Shown in pieces: positions 39,996-49,867 of a stretch of 64,000 nt of DNA. The stretch's first letter is position 1, and every line of letters begins with the position of its first letter. The stretch spans positions 248,001 through 312,000 of the forward strand of contig NW_017567014.1 of NCBI RefSeq assembly GCF_001661265.1. The letters run 5' to 3'. A program made the translations under genes and the position numbers. Origin of the DNA: Saitoella complicata NRRL Y-17804 (taxonomy: Eukaryota > Ascomycota > Saitoellomycetes > Saitoellales > Saitoellaceae). The notes beneath the pieces are model-generated. The model saw only the letters and a list, made by a program, of their open reading frames with translations. It did not search any database and was not told where the DNA came from.

Positions 39996-40666
39996 GGCAA
40001 GTGCCCTTGACGGATTGAGGAGGTTGAGATGCTGAAGGAGCAGCGTGTATGTTACGACACGGAGAGGCGATGGATTCGATGTACTATAGTTTATCTTGGA
40101 CGCTTGGAGGAATAAGTGTATGGTTGCTATTTGCAATGTTGTTCTAATGATATATCCTTTGCTTGATGATCGTGCGCTCACGTCCTGGAGGTAATCCTCG
40201 TCACCACTGCAATAGCAATGACTATGAGTCTATTCAACTCATCTTTCTAATCTCCATCGCAATTGCCATCTGAATTATGTCCTCTCTTTAACTTTTCGCT
40301 CAAGCTGAGCTGCACCCTTTAACACCCGCGCAGCACGCCAACCCCAATTGAGACTAGACTACCACCACACCAGAAGAAATCGGCTCACCCAGCGTAAAGA
40401 CAGCTGTGAGTACACCCGCCGGATATACGCCAAATAGGTGAGTGAATTGCTGGGGAGATGCTCGATTTGTGGTCGCCGTTGTTCATTCTGTCGATTCTCG
40501 TTGGATTGGTACCGCGAGGAGGCCGTAGAATGGATGGATTGATGGACGGTCGTTGGAGGGCTGCGTGATGGGATGGGGACGAACGGACGATACGGCGGAC
40601 CATTGGATCGAGCAGCTCGAGAGAATGCTTCAAAAACGGTATGCTGATATCGCTTTTATAGCCAAC
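39996..40666. promoter_or_regulatory. RPS3 upstream region
   Basis: 670 bases between the membrane protein gene and RPS3. It includes a pyrimidine-rich part near 40260-40340 as often seen before ribosomal protein genes. No known ribosomal-protein box (such as HomolD) was found. Confidence 0.35.
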
Positions 40667-41735
40667 ATGAGCAACTACGCCCAGATCTCCAAGAAGAAGA
40701 AGGTTCGTGATTTTTGTTGTGTGCGTCGTGATTGTTGCGACGCGGTCTCGAGCTACGACAAGGAAGGTGCGAAAACGACACATCGACAAACTACAATGAT
40801 GATACTTCTTCTCTGGCACCTCTTGTTTGATGGCTTGCTGGCCGTAAAAACCCGGCTCGTCCGATGAACTCAACGAAGACTTTTTTTCTGAACACCGTTT
40901 TTGCGATTCCTTGTCGAACTATCGACGACCGCGTCGCGCATTACCACGTTACTCAATCACACCGCCAAAGATTGATGTACTGACTGTTATCTCATAGTTC
41001 GTCGCCGACGGTGTCTTCTACGCCGAACTCAACGAGTTCTTCACCCGTGAGCTCGCTGAGGAGGGTTACTCCGGTGTCGAGGTCCGTGTCACCCCCGCCC
41101 GTACCGAGATCATCATCCGCGCCACCCACACCCAGGAGGTCCTCGGTGAGAAGGGTCGCCGCATCCGCGAGTTGACTGCCCTCGTCACCAAGCGTTTCAA
41201 GTTCGCCGAGAACACCGTCGAGCTCTACGCCGAGAAGGTCCAGAACCGTGGTCTCTGTGCCGTCGCTCAGTGCGAGTCTCTCCGCTACAAGTTGTTGGCT
41301 GGTTTGGCCGTCCGTCGTGCTTGTTACGGTGTCCTCCGTTTCGTCATGGAGTCCGGTGCTAAGGGTTGCGAGGTCGTCGTTTCCGGTAAGCTCCGTGCCG
41401 CTCGTGCCAAGTCCATGAAGTTCACCGACGGTTTCATGATCCACTCTGGTCAGCCCGCTAAGGAGTTCATCGACTCCGCCACCCGTCACGTTTTGTTGCG
41501 TCAGGGTGTTTTGGGTCTTAAGGTTAAGATCATGAAGGGATCTGACCCTGAGGGTAAGCTCGGACCTAAGAAGTCCTTGCCTGATGCCGTCCAGATTCTT
41601 GAGCCCAAGGAGGAGCAAGTCGTTCTTGAGCCCACCTCCGAGGACTTCGGTGTTCGTCCGGCTGCGCCGGTTGAGGCTGCCCCTGCTGCCCAGGAGCAGG
41701 CTCAGGCTGAGGCTCCCGTTGAGGCTCAGTTCTAA
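40667..41735 (+). CDS. RPS3: Small-subunit ribosomal protein uS3 (S3)
   Basis: A 40S protein at the mRNA entry channel, also linked to quality control. It has 257 residues from exons 40667-40702 and 40998-41735. The first exon codes only [12 protein letters not shown] and joins to [15 protein letters not shown], the conserved start of uS3. The type-2 KH domain carries [14 protein letters not shown], and the C-domain has [14 protein letters not shown] and KVKIM. The C-terminal tail after [10 protein letters not shown] is Ala/Glu-rich. The single intron of 295 nt is four to six times longer than every other intron I resolved in this window. That is usual for first introns of ribosomal protein genes, and it could hold a small RNA (see findings). 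Confidence 0.97.
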
Positions 41736-42493
41736 GTATCTAGTGTAGATGCCTAGGATCTGGAGTTTGGAGTGATGGAAGGGCTGTTTGGCTATACTCA
41801 ATAAAAATGTTGGCTTCCTTTCGTTCATATCTGTTCATCATGTCTTCTTGTGTCCCCTAACTTGTTCTCAGTGTTCGCGTTGTTTTTCCTTGCGATTCGC
41901 GTAAGATGACTTCGAATACCTACCGTATCGTAGTCGCGATCGTGCTTAAGCACCATGCATCCAATTTTTGTCACGTTAGCTTTGGCATCGTTCTCACGGC
42001 GGGTCTTCACAAGTCTTTCGGGGAAATTTTGCAATGCCTGTCTTGCTGCCATGATAGGACACGTACTCTGCTCGAACTCAAAGATCACAATGCAGCATAG
42101 GTATTGGCCCTCGTACGTGGGGGCACTGCTGACAGCAGGGGTTTCAAAAGCGGTTCGTAGGGCTTGCGGCTCCCAAGTCCTCCTCGTACGGTGCCTATAC
42201 TGCTGTGTGCAGTGAAGATAAGATGAGCCATGATAGGACCCGAGACAAATCGAGTCTCGAGTAGATCGCGAAACTCGAAGTAGTTCTTCGGTTCATGACA
42301 CGACGCCCCCTCCTAAAACCGAGCTCCAGCGAGGTGCGCAACCGAATTTCCTTTTCCTTTTCATGCTTCTAGGTGTAATTGGTGAAATAACCATGTTTCG
42401 TTTTCGAGATTTTCGACGAGGCTCATGTTGGTGCATCAAAATTTCAGAATGGGGTGTCTGAGCTCTTCTCCACCATCCCCCCCCCCTACCCCA
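41736..42493. other. intergenic stretch after RPS3
   Basis: The first 90 bases are the probable RPS3 3' untranslated region with AATAAAAA near 41800. The remainder shows only weak short frames. It ends at a C-rich run abutting the long hairpin. Confidence 0.4.
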
Positions 42494-42670
42494 CCACAAT
42501 GAGCAAGAGACAGGAGAGAGATGTTGTTATTGTGCACACACTTTTGGCCAAGCTGAGTGCACCTGGTGCACTTGTACTTGCCAGCATGACTGAAGTCCTT
42601 GCAATAGATGCCTCAGCTTGGCAGTGTGAGCACAATAACAACATCTCTCTCCTGTCTCTTGGTCATGTGG
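42494..42670. repeat. long near-perfect inverted repeat (hairpin)
   Basis: Arms of 32 bases, 42504-42535 and 42630-42661, are perfect reverse complements. The pairing extends outward with a few mismatches to about 42494 and 42670. It also continues inward with a bulge (CACAC..CCAAGCTGAG pairing with CTCAGCTTGG..GTGTG). The central part of about 70 bases includes its own small palindrome TGCACCTGGTGCA. A transcript from either strand would fold into a long rod of the size of a pre-miRNA or fold-back element. I see no clear target-site duplication. The perfect arms imply a recent origin or selection on pairing. Confidence 0.85.
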
Positions 42671-42993
42671 TCCCAGCTCAGGTCGAGGAAACCGAAGACA
42701 AGGAGTCCGACGAGGCCGAGTATTTCGACATTGAGGATGGAACCTGGACTGGATTTGCAGACGAAGCCGAGGACGCAGAGGATCTGGCGGTTTTTCGGAG
42801 GAGAACGAGGGGGAGACAGAGTACTCTCTCGGTGTCACCGAACGGTCGAGTTGTTGCTTTCATTCCAACCGATGATGATGATGAAGAAGTTGAGACTGAG
42901 GAGGAGAGTGGCTCTCATCGAAAAAACTCACTGGCCCAGAAACCTCAAAAACTGTTAGAATCAAAGGAACCACAGGCAGAATATGTTCATTGA
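42499..42993 (+). CDS. hypothetical acidic protein overlapping hairpin
   Basis: A 164-residue open frame starting at MSKRQERDVVIVH, inside the left arm of the hairpin; the right arm is translated further on. After the hairpin the protein is very acidic (EETEDKESDEAEYFDIEDG and a DDDDEEVETEEE run) and ends without a recognisable domain. Because the first 57 residues are the hairpin itself, this may be chance coding or the remains of an older gene interrupted by the element. I do not recognise a family. Confidence 0.3.
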   Translation: MSKRQERDVVIVHTLLAKLSAPGALVLASMTEVLAIDASAWQCEHNNNISLLSLGHVVPAQVEETEDKESDEAEYFDIEDGTWTGFADEAEDAEDLAVFRRRTRGRQSTLSVSPNGRVVAFIPTDDDDEEVETEEESGSHRKNSLAQKPQKLLESKEPQAEYVH

Positions 42994-43152
42994 AGCTCCC
43001 TCTATCTCATGACACCCGGAGCTGCATCCATAGCGGCTTCCAGGGTGCGTTTCTTTCTTATAACTGAAACCACCTTTTCAGCATGGAGCGACCGAGGGAG
43101 GCCTTGTGGCCCAAAACCGGTGGCACGAGGTCATTGCTAAGGATAGGTATGA

Positions 43153-43707
43153 TCAGTTTGACCATACACTGCCCTTCCCGCGAAAGCTTCGAAACGCATT
43201 GACCATGCGCTCCGCGTTCAACTGGAAAGCAGGGAGAGGAATTTCGGTCCCGTTCTGAAGATACAAAGCTTCTAGTCTTCCACAATGCTTCGTAGAACCA
43301 AGAAGTACCTTCATGAACTCAGTATCATCAGACACGCGTGTGACCTTGAGGTTAATCAATCCAGTGAACCTCGGCAGATACCGCGACAAATTCAAAGGGA
43401 ATATTAGTTCGGGATAACACAACCCAATAACGAGACTGCGTGCAAACGTGGCCGGGTACTTGGATTTTTGATAATTCGACGTTAAATACTTAGAAATCTT
43501 TGCGTCCCCGTTCATCCTCCTCCTCGCGAATGTCTCGGGCTTCCATATCAAGCCGAGTTTGAGATCACGCAAGCGTGCGACGACGACATGCGTTGCCAGG
43601 TCGCTGAAGGACTTGTAGACTGCAACCAGACGGGCAACCACACTGATGGAAAGCCCTTCAAAGATCTCGAAAAGGATTTCTGGAGGAAGATCAGTAAGCA
43701 CAGCCAT
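43153..43707 (-). CDS. F-box protein
   Basis: A 184-residue frame beginning MAVLTDLPPEILFEIFEGLS, a clear F-box, then VARLVAVYKSFSDLATHVV. The later part has regularly spaced hydrophobic residues (LPRFTGLINLKVTR and CGRLEALYLQNG) that resemble leucine-rich repeat strands used in substrate recognition. Expected role: substrate adaptor of an SCF ubiquitin ligase. It is short for the fungal family (often 300-600), so the gene may be truncated at the C-terminus or have an unresolved further exon. This is the second F-box sequence within about 5 kb. Confidence 0.55.
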   Translation of the reverse strand: MAVLTDLPPEILFEIFEGLSISVVARLVAVYKSFSDLATHVVVARLRDLKLGLIWKPETFARRRMNGDAKISKYLTSNYQKSKYPATFARSLVIGLCYPELIFPLNLSRYLPRFTGLINLKVTRVSDDTEFMKVLLGSTKHCGRLEALYLQNGTEIPLPAFQLNAERMVNAFRSFRGKGSVWSN

Positions 43708-44179
43708 GGGAAAGTGATCACAGAGATATCGGGGTGTTTGACGTTCTCGTGGCGTTCGTCAGGCGGGTGGCCTTGAATCTGGACACCGAGCATCAAAAAC
43801 AAATTCCGCCCCTTCCCCCCAAAGTAGTCAACTCTCCCGATTTCTCGGTGGAGGTTGTCGACGGCAGCTGGCCGGCTCACCTGATCATGAGCGTGCGCCG
43901 GCGGTTGCGCTTCGGCGTCGTACCCTTGCAATGGGCGGATCGGCACACCGGCGACGACTCGAGTAACATCCCACTTCAACTTCGGCGCAATGACATACCG
44001 AGAGCTGACCTGATCCTTCAGTGTCTTTAACCGGTATATCAAAGATCAGTTGACCCACGGTCGTTAGGAGAGCGGGGATCACCTACCCCAAACACCTAAA
44101 AAGCCCTCCAACCTCCTCCAGGTCCCCTTTCATCCTCACTACCATACTCATCACCCAATCCGAACAGACCAGATCAAAG
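43708..44179. other. divergent upstream region, F-box / arabinitol dehydrogenase
   Basis: 472 bases between two divergent starts. An open minus-strand frame crosses part of it but has no recognisable motif. No clear promoter element found. Confidence 0.35.
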
Positions 44180-45295
44180 ATGACAACATTCACACCCTCT
44201 CGCCCAAACCTCGCCCTCCAAACCAACCCCGCCCACGAACTCAACCTCATCACCGATCCCCTCCCCGACCTCGCCCCCGGGCACTGTCTCGTCCATATCC
44301 GCGCAACAGGCGTCTGCGGCTCCGACGTCCATTTCTGGAAACATGGCCACATCGGCCCTACGATGGTCGTCCGTGCTCCGAACGGATTAGGTCACGAATC
44401 GGCTGGTGTGGTTGTTGCGGTGGGTGAGGGTGTCGAGAGGTGGAAGGTTGGGGATCGGGTCGCGGTTGAGCCGGGGGTGCCGTGTTCGAAGCCGGAGTGT
44501 CAGGCGTGTCGGACGGGGATGTATAACGCTTGTCCGGATGTGAAGTTTCACTCTACGCCGCCTTACCATGGGACGTTGAGGCGGTATCATGCGCATCCTG
44601 CCGCGTGGCTACACCCACTTCCTGACTCCCTCTCCTTCGAGGATGGAGCGCTACTCGAACCGCTGTCTGTCGTCCTCGCGGCTTTTGCGAGGTTGCCGCC
44701 GATGATTGGTCAACCCGTACTGATTGCCGGCGCTGGACCAATCGGCTTGATTAGTCTCTTGTGTGCGGAGGCGGCGGGTGCGTGGCCGCTCGTTGTCACA
44801 GACATGGACGCCGGTCGCCTCGAGTGGTGCAAGAAGCTCGTGTCCGGTGTACACACTGTCCAAGTCCAGAAAACATGGACCCCGGAGGAAACCGCCGAGC
44901 ACATCGTCTCAGCAAACGGTGGACTCAGACCTGTCATTACATTAGAATGCACCGGCGCCGAACCCTCCATCGCCTCCGCAATCTACGCCTCCGCCCACGC
45001 CGCAAAGATCCACATCATCGGCGTCGGCCCATCCACCCAACGCATTCCCTTTATGCACCTCTCCACCAACGAAATCGATCTCCAGTACCAATACCGGTAT
45101 CGGGAGACTTGGCCACGCGCGATTCGAGTTATGGAAAGTGGGAGGTTGGAGAAGATTAGGAATTTGGTTACGCATCGGTTTGGGTTGGAGGAGGCGAAGG
45201 AAGCCATGGAGCTTTCGGCGGATTATTCGAGGGGGGGGATTAAGGTGCAGATTGTGGATGAGGAGGAGCCGGGGACGGCTGCGAAGGCAGATTGA
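44180..45295 (+). CDS. L-arabinitol 4-dehydrogenase / sorbitol dehydrogenase family
   Basis: A zinc medium-chain dehydrogenase of 371 residues, no intron. It most resembles fungal L-arabinitol 4-dehydrogenase, which oxidises L-arabinitol to L-xylulose with NAD in pentose catabolism. Visible features: catalytic-zinc ligands in ATGVCGSDVHFW and GLGHESAG, and structural-zinc cysteines in the CSKPECQACRTGMYNAC lobe. Next are the Rossmann motif IAGAGPIGLISLL and the family blocks EIDLQYQYRYRETWPRAIR and VTHRF. The Asp after the second strand (VTDMDAGRLE) points to NAD rather than NADP. Xylitol or sorbitol dehydrogenase activity is the main alternative. It is transcribed away from the F-box gene. 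Confidence 0.87.
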   Translation: MTTFTPSRPNLALQTNPAHELNLITDPLPDLAPGHCLVHIRATGVCGSDVHFWKHGHIGPTMVVRAPNGLGHESAGVVVAVGEGVERWKVGDRVAVEPGVPCSKPECQACRTGMYNACPDVKFHSTPPYHGTLRRYHAHPAAWLHPLPDSLSFEDGALLEPLSVVLAAFARLPPMIGQPVLIAGAGPIGLISLLCAEAAGAWPLVVTDMDAGRLEWCKKLVSGVHTVQVQKTWTPEETAEHIVSANGGLRPVITLECTGAEPSIASAIYASAHAAKIHIIGVGPSTQRIPFMHLSTNEIDLQYQYRYRETWPRAIRVMESGRLEKIRNLVTHRFGLEEAKEAMELSADYSRGGIKVQIVDEEEPGTAAKAD

Positions 45296-45956
45296 TGAAG
45301 GTTGGCGTGATGTTGGGACACCCTTGATGCTCTAGCTTAGGTTCATATGGAAATGTACCTAGTTTCTGCTTGTCGAACAGATCAGTTAAATAAACAATAC
45401 CCTGTCCTGTGTCTAAATCCCTCTCTCCTCAATGACGCAAACAATTGACGCTATGCCTATATTGTGCGCGAGATGCCCATCTTACCCCACATCTGCCTTT
45501 GCGCGCGCAAAAGCGAGGAAGACGGGTAATGTCACCCTCTTTGGCGATTGGAGCCCCACCGCGATCCCCCTCCCCCTCCTCGAGTGTTGTGCTTCCTTTG
45601 AGAGGAGGAGGATCATCTGACCACCTCGTCATTTCGTCATCGAGCTTGCAATTGAGAAGAAGAGCATTTAAGAGGTGGACAGGGACAGCAAATTGGAAGC
45701 AATTGGAAGCACTTGAGCAGCCCTACGCCATAGCCGCAACCTAAAGCTCCTTCGGGCACGATCGGCTAAAACGGCACGGCACACGCATCTCGAGCACGTT
45801 TTCACAATCGATTCACAATAGAGACAAACTTCTCCTCTTTCTCCTCCGCAAGGTTCAGCCAGGATCGAAGCCATACATAAGAGAGTGTGAAGTACGGAGC
45901 GAGTTTACATCACCGATCACAACGATCTCAGAGACGAACAACATCGAGGGAGGAGA
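45296..45956. other. intergenic, HPP gene upstream region
   Basis: 660 bases. It holds a short direct repeat GCAATTGGAA in tandem (about 45689-45708) and a purine-rich tract. No gene supported. Confidence 0.4.
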
Positions 45957-47075
45957 ATGGCACAGGCGATCCTCCCATTACATCAAACACCAACACATAC
46001 GACTCTCGTCAACATACCCTGTCAAACCAGCATCTCACAACCCTCCTCTACCCCCAGCAACCCCAAACACGCCCCTTCTCCCACCACAACAGACACCACA
46101 ATGACCAAACCCAAGCCAAACGCTGTTATCACATACTTTAAGAAGTGGAAAGGCAGCGGCACAGGCCTATATCCACCCGCTCCACCCCTCCCCTCAATCC
46201 TCTACGCCTGGCTCGCCTCCTTCATCGCCATCGCATCCCTCGCAGCGCTCCAATACGACACTGACGGTGAACACAACGACACAGTAACGATGCTCATCCC
46301 GTCCTTTGGAGCTACGGCCGCATTGGTGTATGGATGCTTAGACAGTCCGCTCTCAACCCCCCGCAACGTCTTTTTTGGGCATCTTATTAGTGCTGCGACG
46401 GGGCTTGTTTGTACGGGTATTGCGCAGGCTATTCTTCATGCCTCGAGTTCGTCTCCGGATCCGATGCATATGGTCGAGCTTGGTCGAGAATGGGTCTGGT
46501 TGGTGGCGGGACTGAGTGTGTCGACAAGTATCGCACTCATGCTCGCAACGAGGACGATGCACCCCCCCGGCGGCGCAACAGCCTGCGTCGTCGCCCTAAC
46601 CCTGACCTCCACCCCCTCCGCTTCCAAAACCTTCTCCAACTGGCCCTGGACCGTCGGAAAAGCATTCCTCTTCCTCGCATGTCCGGTCATCACTGGAATC
46701 CTCATCCAGCTTTTCGTCGGGTTATTGGTTAATAATATCAGTACGAAGCGGACGAATAGGAGGTATCCGCCCTATTGGCTTTGTCCGAAGAAGAAGGGGG
46801 AGGATAAGGTTGTTTTGGCGGATAAGAAGGCGGAGGGGAGGGATGAGGAGGAGAGGGTTGGTGCGGGGGCGGGGATGGGTGGGTTGTTGGCGCAGGCTGG
46901 ACGGACGGCGTCTCAACAGCGAGATGTGAGTACCAGTTCGAGTGAGACGGAGAGGGACCAGGAGAAAGACGACATGGAGGTACATGAGGAAGCGCAGACC
47001 GCTGAGTACTGGCGTAGACGGTGTGAAGATGCCGAGCGAAGGCTGGAGGAGTTGGAGAGGCGGTTGTCTGAGTAA
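45957..47075 (+). CDS. HPP family integral membrane protein
   Basis: A 372-residue membrane protein of the HPP family, named for its His-Pro-Pro motif, here in TRTMHPPGGATAC. Plastid and cyanobacterial members are linked to nitrite transport; fungal members are not characterised well. Hydrophobic segments lie at about 80-100, 108-128, 140-162, 175-198 and 235-258 and bracket the HPP motif. The last 110 residues are hydrophilic, charged and end in a coiled-coil-like helix (RRRCEDAERRLEELERRL). The first 48 residues are Thr/Pro/Ser-rich. A second in-frame ATG at 46101 (MTKPKPNAVITYF) could be the true start, since the conserved part begins there. No intron. Confidence 0.88.
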   Translation: MAQAILPLHQTPTHTTLVNIPCQTSISQPSSTPSNPKHAPSPTTTDTTMTKPKPNAVITYFKKWKGSGTGLYPPAPPLPSILYAWLASFIAIASLAALQYDTDGEHNDTVTMLIPSFGATAALVYGCLDSPLSTPRNVFFGHLISAATGLVCTGIAQAILHASSSSPDPMHMVELGREWVWLVAGLSVSTSIALMLATRTMHPPGGATACVVALTLTSTPSASKTFSNWPWTVGKAFLFLACPVITGILIQLFVGLLVNNISTKRTNRRYPPYWLCPKKKGEDKVVLADKKAEGRDEEERVGAGAGMGGLLAQAGRTASQQRDVSTSSSETERDQEKDDMEVHEEAQTAEYWRRRCEDAERRLEELERRLSE

Positions 47076-47531
47076 ATCGGCAACATTGACGAGGATATAT
47101 GCGTTGCATGGAGCATAGATCTGGAGGGAAGCGACTTGGACGCTGCATTTGTATGGTTATTGGACGTGCACTTGGGGGAGAGGTGGGAAGGGGACTTTTG
47201 GCTTTGCGATTGGCTTCGGCGCATATTTTTTCTGTTTTGTTTTGTTTTGTTTTGTCCGTCGTTGCTGTTCTATTAGCACTTACGACTGGCTTGCGACTGG
47301 CTCGTTGATACCTTAATATACCGTGGACATTCTTATCTCGGGTCTTTTCATTGCATCTCATGATCATATCGTCGCGATACCGACAGCATATTAGAGCAAT
47401 CTCCCACGGCTACAGTAGTAACGCATACACGCCTCTACAGTATGATTGAGTTATGAACGATAAAGGGAGGAGTTACGAAGGCACCGTCGCGCCGTATACC
47501 GGTATATTGCTCTATACATCCGCGTCCAACC
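47076..47531. other. convergent intergenic stretch
   Basis: 455 bases between the stops of the HPP and flavoprotein genes, with a (GTTTT) microsatellite-like run at about 47234-47254. Nothing else seen. Confidence 0.45.
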
Positions 47532-48899
47532 TCAAGCCTTACCACCATCTCTCCTCGCATTTTCCTGCGCCAGGATTCCCTGCACGACCCCCTCCGCCCC
47601 TTCAACACACCCCTCCAAAAGCACCAAGCCCTTCCTCGTCCAACTCCCCACGAACCACACCCCATCCCATCCCTGCACGCCCTCCAACTCCCTTACCGCC
47701 TCCAACGACTCGAGTGTTTGTATACCACGGTAGAATTGGGCACGGCCAAGGAGGAGTGGGGAGGGGATAGTGTGGGTGTGGGTGGGGGTTGGGTTAGTTG
47801 TTTGGAGAAGGGTTGGGGCGAGGATATGGGTTGTTGAGGTTTGGTTGGTGGAGGAGTGGGAGGAGAGGTTGAGGGTGCGGAGGTGGGTGGGGGAGGCGGG
47901 GAGGATGGTTGTGTCGCGGTGGGTTATAACTTCGACTTTCTCACTCTCAAACGCGTCCAATAGCCGTACCAGATCTCCATGTTTATGTTCATGTGCGTCG
48001 TTGTCGGTGTCTGCGTCCTGTTTTGTGGAGGAGGAGGAGGAGGAAAGTATCCGCCGTGCCTGCGCAGCCCCGACGGCGAAAACAACATGGTCGAACTCCT
48101 CCTCATCGTCACACCCTTCCAGCTTGATCTTGACTTTTTCGTTCGCACGCCGTATCCGCTCGACCCCCCGTCCCAAATGTACATTCCCCTCTTCGATCCC
48201 CTCCATCAACCGTCTCCTCACGACCCGCACACCCCCCTCAACAACACAATGCTTCCCCCATAAACTCGCCGCAGCGTACCGTAGTACTTCTGACGCCGGA
48301 AGTCGGAGGGTTGTGGAGTGGGAGCAGGTACATATGGCGGAGAAGAGGGGAAAGAGGTAGTTCCGGGAGAACGAGGTAGGGAAGTGATGGGTTTGAAGAA
48401 AGGTGTCGAGGGTTGTGGTTGATAGGGCCATCGAGGGGGGTAGGAGGTAGGTGTATAACGTTGCGAGGATGGCGAAGTAGATGAACGTAAGTGAGGTTAT
48501 CAGGGTTTCCCATATCGACGAAGCGCGAACCCCACGGCGGCCCGATCCACCCCCGTAGGTTAACCGCACCCCGTTCCCATCAGAAAACGAATAACTAAAC
48601 CGCACCCGCCTCAATTTCACCCCCAAACTCCGATACAACCCCATCAAGCGCGGATAATAACCCGACGTTACGGCGCGCATGGGTACATCCACAACCCTCC
48701 CATCAACCACGAGGGAATGCGCGTCGAATCCGATCTTGGGGCCGGCTTCAAAGAGGTGGATGGAGTAATTGGAGGACCGAGAGGAACGGGAGAGGAGGTG
48801 CGCGGTTGTTAGGCCTGCGAGGCCGGTGCCGATTATGGCGATGCGGGTTTGTTTAAATTTGTGATCCCATGCTGGCGGTGGTCGGGGTGATCCGGCCAT
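47532..48899 (-). CDS. FAD/NAD(P)-binding amine-oxidase-like protein (COG2907 type)
   Basis: A 455-residue flavoprotein without an intron. The ADP-binding motif is RIAIIGTGLAGLTTAHLL, with the acidic strand end LFEAGPKIG. Downstream VVDVPMRAVTSGYYPRLMGLYRSLGV matches the substrate-side block of the COG2907 branch (proteins often encoded beside cyclopropane fatty acid synthases in bacteria). The C-terminal FAD contact is VWFVGSWTRKGLVLLEGCVEGAEGV. A Ser/Thr/His-rich low-complexity insert lies near residues 290-390. The substrate is unknown; desaturation or oxidation of a lipid or amine is plausible. The frame is open further upstream without an ATG, so I start here. Confidence 0.8.
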   Translation of the reverse strand: MAGSPRPPPAWDHKFKQTRIAIIGTGLAGLTTAHLLSRSSRSSNYSIHLFEAGPKIGFDAHSLVVDGRVVDVPMRAVTSGYYPRLMGLYRSLGVKLRRVRFSYSFSDGNGVRLTYGGGSGRRGVRASSIWETLITSLTFIYFAILATLYTYLLPPSMALSTTTLDTFLQTHHFPTSFSRNYLFPLFSAICTCSHSTTLRLPASEVLRYAAASLWGKHCVVEGGVRVVRRRLMEGIEEGNVHLGRGVERIRRANEKVKIKLEGCDDEEEFDHVVFAVGAAQARRILSSSSSSTKQDADTDNDAHEHKHGDLVRLLDAFESEKVEVITHRDTTILPASPTHLRTLNLSSHSSTNQTSTTHILAPTLLQTTNPTPTHTHTIPSPLLLGRAQFYRGIQTLESLEAVRELEGVQGWDGVWFVGSWTRKGLVLLEGCVEGAEGVVQGILAQENARRDGGKA

Positions 48900-49305
48900 G
48901 GTCGTTGGTGGTAGCCAGACTGGACACGTGATGGGATCAATTGCAACGGGTATCAAACGAGGAGGAGTGCAGGGTCCATTCGACAGATTCCGAGATTTCG
49001 GAACCGGAAAATAAGGTATGGCGCCTTACTTGGTTGGGGAAGGGCTGGCCGTCGTGCGTGAAGGTGCAGCTCCTGGGGCATGTGAACCGTGACGTTGTTC
49101 AAAGTGGTGCAGGGGACTCGGCGGCTGATGTCTGCTGCAGTTGCATTCAATGAGTGTTCAATTGGTTGGAACCGCTGGGTATAGAGCGGCACGAAGAGGT
49201 CGAGATCACGTGAGCGCAGGGTTACGTACAAGCTTAAACTCAAGCCTGCGCAGCAATCCCAAGCGACATCAAATATGACATCATCGTCGATCCTCGCATA
49301 CTTTC

Positions 49306-49317
49306 CCTATAAGAACC
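49306..49317 (+). promoter_or_regulatory. TATA element CCTATAAGAACC
   Basis: A TATA box 62 bases upstream of the start codon of the small stress-type gene, identical over 12 bases to the one before the secreted protein gene. The upstream region from 48900 is a divergent promoter shared with the amine-oxidase-like gene and includes an AGGGG (STRE-like) site near 49110. Confidence 0.5.
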
Positions 49318-49378
49318 ACCGTCCGTGCTCTCAAAGAGCATTGCCATCACCACGCAATTGAATAAACACAAACACAAA

Positions 49379-49674
49379 ATGTCTGCCGCCGAATCCACCA
49401 TGCCCACCGAGTCCGCCGCTCCCGCCGTTGATCCCACGGCCACTACCGCCTCCTCCGGCCAGCAGGATTACCTTGACAAGGGCGTTGCTTTCGCTGCTCA
49501 AAAGGCTGGACATTCCACCAGTACGTCGCGCACCCTAAGAAAAAGAATTTCTTGGGATGAATGCTAATCAGTGATGGGATAGACGCCTCAACCACCGAGA
49601 AGATTTCCGATGGTATCCGTTCCGGCTTCAAGAAGCTTACTGGAAAGGATGTTCCTATCGCCGACAAGCAGTAA
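49379..49674 (+). CDS. small conserved fungal stress-type protein
   Basis: A 77-residue protein from exons 49379-49520 and 49583-49674 (62-nt intron, branch GCTAATC). The first 27 residues are Ala/Ser/Thr/Pro-rich. The rest, from QDYLDKGVAFAAQKAGHST to EKISDGIRSGFKKLTGKDV, is an amphipathic helical pattern. I associate it with small, abundant fungal proteins of the DYLDKG...EKITD...FEKATGK type, often strongly induced in stress or stationary phase. There is no signal peptide. The close TATA box and C-rich codons suggest high expression. An in-frame upstream ATG at 49325 would overlap the TATA-to-start leader and is less likely. Function is not established. Confidence 0.8.
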
Positions 49675-49867
49675 GCCTTTGTGCCGACGGAGTGTACGAG
49701 TATGGTCAGGACTACGAATAGAGCACAGGCCAAGCGCCTGACGATGGAGGAGTTATTGTATACCTATTGAAGGAGTGGAACTCCATAATGATACTTCTTT
49801 GCCTACACTTCCCCTTCCATCTCCTTTCTCCGTTCCATTGCTTTCGTGTTTCCCGATCATCAATGAA

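Noticed and set aside
41825-42049. A small minus-strand frame after RPS3 beginning MAARQALQNFPERL
   Set aside because: It looked briefly like a small mitochondrial protein, but no family could be recognised and it lies in the downstream region of RPS3.
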